Part shown: in pieces, positions 41,086-46,753 of the stretch
Layout of the letters: each line of letters begins with the position of its first letter
Numbering within the stretch: the stretch's first letter is position 1
Assembly: GCA_002347605.1 (NCBI GenBank)
Contig: DDXN01000016.1
Location: 1-46,753, forward strand
From: Candidatus Dojkabacteria bacterium UBA2259
GTDB lineage: Bacteria; Patescibacteriota; Dojkabacteria; SC72
Reading direction: 5' to 3'
DNA length: 46,753 nucleotides
Program-made: the position numbers and the translations under genes
Notes under the pieces: generated by a model
Database searches by the model: none
What the model was told of the DNA's origin: nothing
The model's input: only the letters and a program-made list of their open reading frames with translations

Positions 41086-41382
41086 ATGCCAAATCTAAAA
41101 ACATCTATAAAAGATCTAAGAAGTACAAAGAGAAAAACTGTATACAATGACAGACTTAGAAAAAGAGTTAAAAGATCTGTAAAAGGCTTTCAAGAAAGTA
41201 TCACAAAGGGAGTAAAAGGTGATGCCCAGAAGTCATTAAAGCAGGCATACAAAGTCCTTGATAAAGCTGCCAAGAAAAATGTCATAAACAAAGGTAGAGC
41301 AAGTCGAAAGAAATCAAGACTTGCTGTTCAACTTAACAAACTGTCCAAAGATAATGTCAAAACTACTCAAAAGGGCTCTTAA
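41086..41382 (+). CDS. rpsT: 30S ribosomal protein S20
   Basis: S20 is a helical 16S rRNA-binding protein. From ATG 41086 the product is 98 residues. It begins MPNLKTSIKDLRSTKRK and has KSLKQAYKVLDKAAKKNVI and KGRASRKKSRLAVQL, the usual lysine-rich helical pattern. An in-frame ATG 18 codons upstream lies within the leader just after the -10 and would give an atypical N-terminus. The last 29 bases overlap the next gene. Confidence 0.93.
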   Translation: MPNLKTSIKDLRSTKRKTVYNDRLRKRVKRSVKGFQESITKGVKGDAQKSLKQAYKVLDKAAKKNVINKGRASRKKSRLAVQLNKLSKDNVKTTQKGS

Positions 41383-41902
41383 AAATTCTTTAGTACCAGC
41401 CATACTAATGATAGCTGGAAAAGCTTTAGGAATTTTTTTAGTAAGCGCAAAATATGGATTCCCATTAGAACTTGGAAATGATATTAATGGGTTTTTCTCA
41501 ACTCAAATATACTTTGAGGATTCACAGGTTACTCAGTTTGTTAACTCTATGTCTGATTTAATTATGTTAATAGTTATTGCTGTACCAACATTGTATCAAA
41601 TCGTAAAAACATTCCTCTTCCAATCAAGTTTGAGTAATCCTAAAACCATTGTTAAGATAGTAAAATTTAATATGATACAATGGATAACAAGGGATGATAC
41701 AACCTTTTTGCAAATATTTGTCTGGTGTGCATTCCTCTGGTTATGTACAGGACTAATCATAAAGAACTCCCTAGAAGGTGATACCTATACATGGATTGCA
41801 TATATATCCGGTTCACTCTCACTACTCTCAGGACTCGGAGCACTAAAAACATTTGAAATTGAAATTAGCAGGGTATATCCTGATAGTAAGAAATATTACT
41901 AA
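41354..41902 (+). CDS. Polytopic membrane protein of unknown function
   Basis: I do not recognise this family. From ATG 41354 the product is 182 residues with about four hydrophobic segments (near 13-33, 58-80, 116-135 and 148-165). The first contains LVPAILMIAGKALGIFLV and the third FVWCAFLWLCTGLII; the termini are basic. It overlaps rpsT by 29 bases and shares TAATG with the next gene, so it is translated from the rpsT mRNA. An upstream in-frame start (41321) lies deeper within rpsT and is less likely. The pairing with the next membrane protein suggests they act together. Confidence 0.7.
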   Translation: MSKLLKRALKNSLVPAILMIAGKALGIFLVSAKYGFPLELGNDINGFFSTQIYFEDSQVTQFVNSMSDLIMLIVIAVPTLYQIVKTFLFQSSLSNPKTIVKIVKFNMIQWITRDDTTFLQIFVWCAFLWLCTGLIIKNSLEGDTYTWIAYISGSLSLLSGLGALKTFEIEISRVYPDSKKYY

Positions 41903-42456
41903 TGAAAAATCAAAAACTTAAAAAATTCTTTACTTTAATCTTAGAGCCATTCGCATTTGGTTTGTTGGCTTTGATTTTCATAATTCCTACAATCACTGTA
42001 ATCAATTTAGAACCAATAACAAAAGTATTGAAAGATTGGAATGTATTAGGAGTAAGTGATAACTCTAAACTATCCATAAACATAATTGGAGGAACACATC
42101 AGATTTTCAATAGGGAGAAAGTACAACAGAATGAAGAAGGTATATACATATACACAACTACCCTAACAAAAAGAGAATCTGATAGATATTCTAAACCTGT
42201 GTTAGAGATCCTTAACGATAGGGACGAAGAGATTAAACTTGAAATATATGGAAATACTGCCCTTCCAACTCACTCAAATATCTCAATAATCATAAATGAT
42301 CAGGTATACATACTACAAAGTTCAAATGGGGATGTTACAACACAGAATGTCTTGTTACTCCCAAATCAGAAATATATTGTATATTTAGTTGTTGAAAGTT
42401 TCTCTAATGTTCAATTTAGTGAAAATTTTGAACTTAAGATTAGAGAAATTGAGTAG
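41902..42456 (+). CDS. Anchored extracytoplasmic protein of unknown function
   Basis: I do not recognise a family. The product is 184 residues: a Lys-rich start (MKNQKLKKFFT), one transmembrane helix (about 14-34, PFAFGLLALIFIIPTITVI) and an extracytoplasmic beta-rich domain of about 140 residues with no Cys. Its ATG shares a base with the stop of the preceding gene (TAATG), so the two are probably translated together. It ends 45 bases before lepA, with no terminator between. Confidence 0.65.
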   Translation: MKNQKLKKFFTLILEPFAFGLLALIFIIPTITVINLEPITKVLKDWNVLGVSDNSKLSINIIGGTHQIFNREKVQQNEEGIYIYTTTLTKRESDRYSKPVLEILNDRDEEIKLEIYGNTALPTHSNISIIINDQVYILQSSNGDVTTQNVLLLPNQKYIVYLVVESFSNVQFSENFELKIREIE

Positions 42457-42483
42457 TAAGTATCTTTTCTGTTGATAAGTAGA

Positions 42484-42489
42484 TATAAT
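42484..42489 (+). promoter_or_regulatory. Candidate -10 box upstream of lepA
   Basis: A perfect TATAAT (42484-42489, within AGATATAATTACC) lies 12 bases before the chosen lepA ATG. I see no convincing -35 at 16-18 bases. A start here would give a leader of about 5 bases. Confidence 0.4.
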
Positions 42490-42501
42490 TACCCATATTC
42501 T

Positions 42502-44325
42502 ATGGGCAAAATTAGTTTAAATAAAATACGCAATTTCTCAATAATTGCACATATAGATCATGGAAAATCTACATTGGCAGATAGAATGCTTGAAGCTGCA
42601 CATATAGATATCTCAAGAGACAAAAGAGAATCTAGAATACTTGATAGATTAGATTTAGAACAAGAGAAAGGTATTACAATCAAACTTCAAGCCTGTAGGA
42701 TGATGTGGAATGATATAGAGCTAAATCTCATTGATACACCCGGACATGTAGACTTCTCATACGAAGTATCTAGATCTTTAGCTGCATGTGAAGGTGCTCT
42801 ACTTCTGGTAGATGCTTCACAAGGTGTACAGGCACAAACCATTTCTAATACACAGAAGGCTTTAGAATTAGGTTTAACACTAATACCTGTAATTAACAAA
42901 ATTGATTTACCAAATATAGATGTTAAGGAAAGGGAAGACGAATTAATTCAACTTCTTGGTTTTAAAAGAGAAGAGATACTCAAAGTATCTGGAAAAACTG
43001 GAGAAGGTGTAGAGCAACTACTAGATGCAATTGTAGAAAGATTCCCTCCACCAAAAGGAAATATTGACGGTCCATTGAAAGCCCTAATCTTTGACTCCTT
43101 CTATGATGAACACAGAGGAGTTGTCGTTGCCGTAAGAATAGTTGATGGAAAAGTTATACATACACCTGGCAAATCAATAGATTTGCATATTCTTCAAAAA
43201 GGAGAAACATTCAAACCAACAGAGGTAGGAATATTTAAACCAGATCTAGAGGAGACAGGAGAGTTAAATAGTGGAGATGTAGGATATATTGCAACAGGTT
43301 TTAAAAATATAAGCATGTTTACAGTTGGAGATACTGTATCAGATTCAAAAGATACCACCCCTTTAACCGGCTACAAAACACCTAAACCAAATGTATATGC
43401 AACATTCTTTCCAGTAACAACAGACCAGTATGAACCATTAAAAATAGGATTAAACAAATTAAGTATGAATGATGCTGCTTTGGTATTTTCAGATCAAAGA
43501 TCTAATCTTTTAGGCTCAGGTTTCAGATGTGGTTTTTTAGGATTACTCCATATGGAGATTATTCAAGAGAGACTCGAAAGAGAACACGATGTGGACTTAA
43601 TAATAACAGCACCAACTGTAGAGTACAAAGTAACAAAAACAGATGGAACTAAATTAGAAATCCAAACACCACAAGAGCTACCAGACCCATCTGAGATATC
43701 AGAGATATTCGAACCTTGGGTAAGACTAAAAATAATGACTCCAGATAAATACATGGGTCCCCTTATGGAGCTATGTCAATACAAAAGAGGAGTATATGTT
43801 AACACTAAATATATGTCCAATTTCTCTGGAGAGATACAGTATAAAGAGCAGTACATAACACTGGAGTATGATATCCCACTAGCTTCTTTGGTATCCAATT
43901 TCTTTGATCTTTTGAAAAATAAATCTAGTGGCTATGCATCAATGGAGTATGAATTAATTGATTTCTTCCCAGTAGATTTAGTCAAGGTATCGGTACTTGT
44001 TAACCATGAGGAAATACCTGCGTTAAGTTTTCTAGAAACAAAAGAGTTAGCCCAATCTAAAGCAACTAAATTACTTGAGATAATGAAACTAGAAATTCCA
44101 AGACAACAGTTCCCAATCCCTTTGCAAGCAGCAATAGGAGGAAAGATTATCGCAAGAGAGGATGTAAAAGGGTACAGAAAAGATGTTACAGCTAAACTTT
44201 ATGGTGGAGATTACACCAGACGTTTGAAACTGTTAGAAAAACAAAAGAAGGGGAAGAAGAGATTAAAACAAATTGGACAGGTAAATATACCTCAAGAGGC
44301 ATTTTTAAGTATACTTAAGACATAA
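42502..44325 (+). CDS. lepA: Elongation factor 4 (LepA)
   Basis: LepA is a ribosome-associated GTPase that affects back-translocation and 30S biogenesis. From ATG 42502 the protein is 607 residues, normal for the family. It shows the P-loop HIDHGKSTLADRM, EKGITIKLQA, DTPGHVDFSYEVSRSL, an intact NKID (42895-42906) and SGKTGEG. The LepA-specific C-terminal end (YGGDYTRRLKLLEKQKKGK, then IPQEAFLSIL) is present. A TTG ten codons upstream gives a poorer start. It shares TAATG with recF. Its conventional guanine motifs contrast with EF-Tu and EF-G here. Confidence 0.96.
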   Translation: MGKISLNKIRNFSIIAHIDHGKSTLADRMLEAAHIDISRDKRESRILDRLDLEQEKGITIKLQACRMMWNDIELNLIDTPGHVDFSYEVSRSLAACEGALLLVDASQGVQAQTISNTQKALELGLTLIPVINKIDLPNIDVKEREDELIQLLGFKREEILKVSGKTGEGVEQLLDAIVERFPPPKGNIDGPLKALIFDSFYDEHRGVVVAVRIVDGKVIHTPGKSIDLHILQKGETFKPTEVGIFKPDLEETGELNSGDVGYIATGFKNISMFTVGDTVSDSKDTTPLTGYKTPKPNVYATFFPVTTDQYEPLKIGLNKLSMNDAALVFSDQRSNLLGSGFRCGFLGLLHMEIIQERLEREHDVDLIITAPTVEYKVTKTDGTKLEIQTPQELPDPSEISEIFEPWVRLKIMTPDKYMGPLMELCQYKRGVYVNTKYMSNFSGEIQYKEQYITLEYDIPLASLVSNFFDLLKNKSSGYASMEYELIDFFPVDLVKVSVLVNHEEIPALSFLETKELAQSKATKLLEIMKLEIPRQQFPIPLQAAIGGKIIAREDVKGYRKDVTAKLYGGDYTRRLKLLEKQKKGKKRLKQIGQVNIPQEAFLSILKT

Positions 44326-45398
44326 TGATAGAGAAATTAATATTAACAAACTTCAGGAAATTCAAAAATCAAAGTTTTGAATTTAACAAAAATCTTGTAG
44401 TATTCCACGGATACAATGCCCAAGGAAAAAGCTCTGTACTAGAAGCCCTCTATTTAATTAATACAGGTATGTCACCATGGGCATCAATGAATGAATTTGT
44501 AAATGTTGATCAAAATTCTCAGGTACATATGCGTATTGAAACAGTTGAAGATGGGAAATCATATGTATATTACAAAGAGAAAGAGAAAAGAATATTTAAA
44601 ATTGAAGGAACAAATATTAGATCCTCTAGATTCTTTGAAAACAGATCTGCAAATATATTCAATCCTGAAAAGATAGAGTTACTAATGATATCCCCATCAC
44701 AAAGAAGGGGGTTTCTGGATGATACTATTCTTAAATATGACTATGAATATGAGACCTTACTTAAAGATTTCAAAAAAATATTAAGACAAAGAAACGCATA
44801 TCTAAAAAAACTCTCTAAACTATTCTATGAAAATGGTGTCATCGCTATAAATGATCCACAATTAAATTTCTGGAGTAATCATTTCTCATTAACATCAGCA
44901 TATATATTACAAAACAGGATATCTCTAACAAAAGAGCTTTCAACAAACGAATATGATGTTAAGTACAAAACATGCATAGATTTTGATAGAAGAAAATTAA
45001 ATAATATTGAATATCTTAAGGAGTGTATCGAACAGAATTTAGAACAAAGTAAAAAAAGAGATATAGCTACTGGGTACACAAACATAGGACCACACAGAGA
45101 TGATTGGGATATATCTAAAGAGAAAGATATTAGGAAATTTGGCTCACGAGGAGAAAAAAGACTTGCGATTGGTAAATTAATATTTGAAACACAAAATATT
45201 GTATTTAGAAAAACCTCCCACTACCCCATATTACTCTTAGACGATATAGCTTCTGAATTAGATATCTCTAATACAAAAAAGATATTTGATAGAAATCTAC
45301 TTAACAAACAACAAACTTTCATTACTGTAATCAACTACAAATCACTTCCAAAAGATATTCTCAAAGATAGTCAATTAATACATCTTAATGGCTTGTAA
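44325..45398 (+). CDS. recF: DNA replication and repair protein RecF
   Basis: RecF is an SMC-like ATPase that loads RecA at gaps through RecOR. The 357 residues contain the start LILTNFRKFKNQSFEF, Walker A GYNAQGKSSVLEALYL, the mid motif GPHRDDWDI, the signature GSRGEKRLAIGKLIFE, and Walker B/D-loop PILLLDDIASELD. Length is normal. It overlaps lepA by one base instead of lying next to dnaN. The following 49 bases lead to the PrgI gene and contain no clear terminator. Confidence 0.93.
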   Translation: MIEKLILTNFRKFKNQSFEFNKNLVVFHGYNAQGKSSVLEALYLINTGMSPWASMNEFVNVDQNSQVHMRIETVEDGKSYVYYKEKEKRIFKIEGTNIRSSRFFENRSANIFNPEKIELLMISPSQRRGFLDDTILKYDYEYETLLKDFKKILRQRNAYLKKLSKLFYENGVIAINDPQLNFWSNHFSLTSAYILQNRISLTKELSTNEYDVKYKTCIDFDRRKLNNIEYLKECIEQNLEQSKKRDIATGYTNIGPHRDDWDISKEKDIRKFGSRGEKRLAIGKLIFETQNIVFRKTSHYPILLLDDIASELDISNTKKIFDRNLLNKQQTFITVINYKSLPKDILKDSQLIHLNGL

Positions 45399-45447
45399 GC
45401 ATTCCTCTCTCCACTATTACACTCAATTCTGGTAAACTAGATATTAC

Positions 45448-46266
45448 ATGAGACAACATCCAATACCACAAAATGTCCTAGATGTTGAGTTTAAACTTTT
45501 TACCAAGTTCACACTCAAAGAATTTACCTATCTTGCTATTGGGATAGGAATTGGTGGACTTTTCCTCTACTTCACAACTAAAGGACAAATTCCTGGAATC
45601 ATTGGTATACCCGTATTTGTAGTGTGTTCATCACTCGGAGCATTTTTTGCTTTAGTACCAATTAATGATCAACCTGCAGACAAATTCCTAATTAGCTATT
45701 TCACTGCAATTAAAAGACCTACTCAAAGAGTATGGCTTAATACTGAGTTGAAAAATCAAAGATTAAAACCAATTGTACAACCACCCCAAAAGAAAATTAA
45801 AGTTATTGGGGGATCAAAAATCCCTTTAAAAAAGGACTCTTCTTCCCAAGATGATATGTTTGATACGAAAGAGGTAAGAACTGAAGATACCAGTATGAAA
45901 GAATCAGAAGAGAATCTTTTCCTACGCCATGACGCCGATCAATTCATAACAATAAGTGAAGAGAATGTATCTAAATATCAATTCCCAATCAAAAGCGTTG
46001 ATAGTCTACCCGGTAATATTAACATCTGGCTATGCACAAAAGATAACAAACCAATTTCAGATGTAAATGTCTATTTAAAGGATAATAACGACAAAATACT
46101 GTATGCAAACAAAACCGGTAAAAATGGATACTTTCTTACACATAAAATGTATCCTGAAGGAGTATATAATATTGAATTTGAAGGGGTAACATTAAGCCTA
46201 CCTCGCCTAAGAATTGTGATAACTAAAAATATGGGAAAGCTACCATATAAGATTACAGAAAGTTAA
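45448..46266 (+). CDS. PrgI-family type IV secretion protein with a C-terminal Ig-like domain
   Basis: PrgI-type proteins are small membrane partners of the VirB4/TraC ATPase, comparable to VirB3. The N-terminal about 100 residues match this pattern: FTLKEFTYLAIGIGIGGLFL, a second helix IPVFVVCSSLGAFFAL, then DKFLISYFTAIKRPTQRVW. Total length is 272. A charged linker (about 115-185) and a C-terminal domain (about 190-272) resembling a carboxypeptidase-regulatory fold (INIWLCTKDNKPISDVNVYL) extend the family's usual 110-130 residues. The stop shares TAATG with the next gene. The extension is unusual but common in this bacterial radiation, as far as I know. Confidence 0.78.
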   Translation: MRQHPIPQNVLDVEFKLFTKFTLKEFTYLAIGIGIGGLFLYFTTKGQIPGIIGIPVFVVCSSLGAFFALVPINDQPADKFLISYFTAIKRPTQRVWLNTELKNQRLKPIVQPPQKKIKVIGGSKIPLKKDSSSQDDMFDTKEVRTEDTSMKESEENLFLRHDADQFITISEENVSKYQFPIKSVDSLPGNINIWLCTKDNKPISDVNVYLKDNNDKILYANKTGKNGYFLTHKMYPEGVYNIEFEGVTLSLPRLRIVITKNMGKLPYKITES

Positions 46267-46753
46267 TGGATAAAAACGCAAGAGCAAGAACAACATCATC
46301 AACACAGGAACATCTCGAAATTCGAGATATTATAGATGATTTAGTAATTACACAAAGTGGAAGTGTAGCATTAATAATACAAACCTCTGCAATCAATTTT
46401 GACCTGTTAGCTGAGTACGAACAAGATAATAAAGTATTTGCTTTCGCAGGACTTTTAAACTCTCTAAATTTCCATATTCAAATCTTAATTAGAACAAGAC
46501 GAATAGATATCTCTAATTATGTTGATTATTTAATCAGCCAAGAGAACGACTCTATGACAGAAGGGCTGAAAAAACAGTTAAAGATATATACCAAGTTTAT
46601 TCAGAATCTAATTGTACAAAATGATGTCTTAGACAAAAACTTTTTCTTAGTCATACCCTTCAATCCAACTGCTGAATTACCTGGTAGTGGCTTACTTAAA
46701 TCAAAGAAAAATAGAGAAGAAATAGAACAGAACCTACAACTTAAACAGGAACA
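46266..46753 (+). CDS. TraC/VirB4-associated type IV secretion protein, N-terminal part (runs off the right edge)
   Basis: The first 162 codons of an open frame reach the window end. The product starts MDKNARARTTSSTQEHLEIR and contains LVITQSGSVALIIQTSAINF, FAFAGLLNSLNFHIQILIRT and NFFLVIPFNP. This matches the N-terminal domain of TraC/VirB4-like proteins, which precedes a separate or fused ATPase. It follows PrgI with a TAATG overlap, as in Patescibacteria T4SS loci. Whether the Walker motifs follow in the same frame cannot be seen. Confidence 0.75.
   Translation, partial: MDKNARARTTSSTQEHLEIRDIIDDLVITQSGSVALIIQTSAINFDLLAEYEQDNKVFAFAGLLNSLNFHIQILIRTRRIDISNYVDYLISQENDSMTEGLKKQLKIYTKFIQNLIVQNDVLDKNFFLVIPFNPTAELPGSGLLKSKKNREEIEQNLQLKQE

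Noticed and set aside
356..46266. Reassignment of TGA to Gly or Trp
   Set aside because: No recognised gene is interrupted by in-frame TGA and Trp positions use TGG, so nothing in the window requires a changed code.
1..46753. CRISPR arrays, tRNA genes, insertion sequences, replication origin
   Set aside because: No regularly spaced repeats, no cloverleaf-sized gap, no transposase or terminal repeats, and no DnaA-box cluster were seen; all gaps are under about 160 bases.

Overview
The window looks like a chromosomal segment of a Patescibacteria (CPR) bacterium. Dojkabacteria (WS6)-like is my best guess, but that is inference without a tree. The reasons are low G+C (about one third by eye), very dense packing on both strands, shortened informational proteins (IF-2 without an N-terminal extension, a 595-residue alanyl-tRNA synthetase), and a Gram-positive-type envelope set (sortase, LytR-CpsA-Psr, MltG, G5 and SH3b proteins). 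A PrgI/TraC/VirB6-like type IV secretion apparatus typical of that radiation is also present. No intergenic gap exceeds about 160 bases. I found no tRNA, rRNA, CRISPR array, insertion sequence or attachment site.

Layout. Positions 1-5656 (minus) carry fusA, tuf, rpsJ, rplC, rplD, rplW and rplB (cut by the window edge), followed by a TPR lipoprotein gene. A secreted G5/transglycosylase-like gene lies at 7266-8168 (plus). Positions 8165-20204 (minus) hold a UvrD-type helicase, a PGRP-fold/SH3b wall protein, and a five-gene membrane cluster with a VirB6/TrbL-like protein, two-domain FnIII protein and a 915-residue protein with a metallopeptidase signature. rsmE and a NOL1/NOP2/Sun methyltransferase follow (plus, 20288-22041). 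Next come pnp, rpsO, infB, nusA and dnaJ (minus, 22064-28666). From 28745 to 40213 (plus) lie sortase, a solute-binding protein, an Ig-like anchor protein, alaS-ruvX-mltG-LCP-holA, and a DUF11-type surface protein with an IPQTG motif. Two small paralogous anchored proteins (minus) precede rpsT, two membrane proteins, lepA, recF and the start of a second secretion locus (PrgI, TraC-like) running off the right edge.

How it fits together. The window combines translation and RNA turnover with cell-surface construction. Sortase, LCP, MltG, the G5 protein and the PGRP-like protein act on or at peptidoglycan. The FnIII, Ig-like and DUF11 proteins are probable surface structures, and the VirB6/PrgI/TraC parts point to a T4SS or pilus-like machine.

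Most notable observations. (1) EF-Tu and EF-G have both lost the Asp of the guanine-specificity motif NKxD (NKFG and NKIN) and both have changed G5 motifs, while IF-2 and LepA in the same window keep NKID. (2) None of 40 visible stop codons is TGA (30 TAA, 10 TAG), and one-base overlaps are all TAATG. (3) Many starts sit 5-9 bases after a good -10 box and few have a Shine-Dalgarno sequence, suggesting leaderless mRNAs. (4) nusA has its own promoter followed by a strong terminator, like an autoregulatory attenuator. (5) rpsO is preceded by an interleaved double inverted repeat compatible with a pseudoknot.
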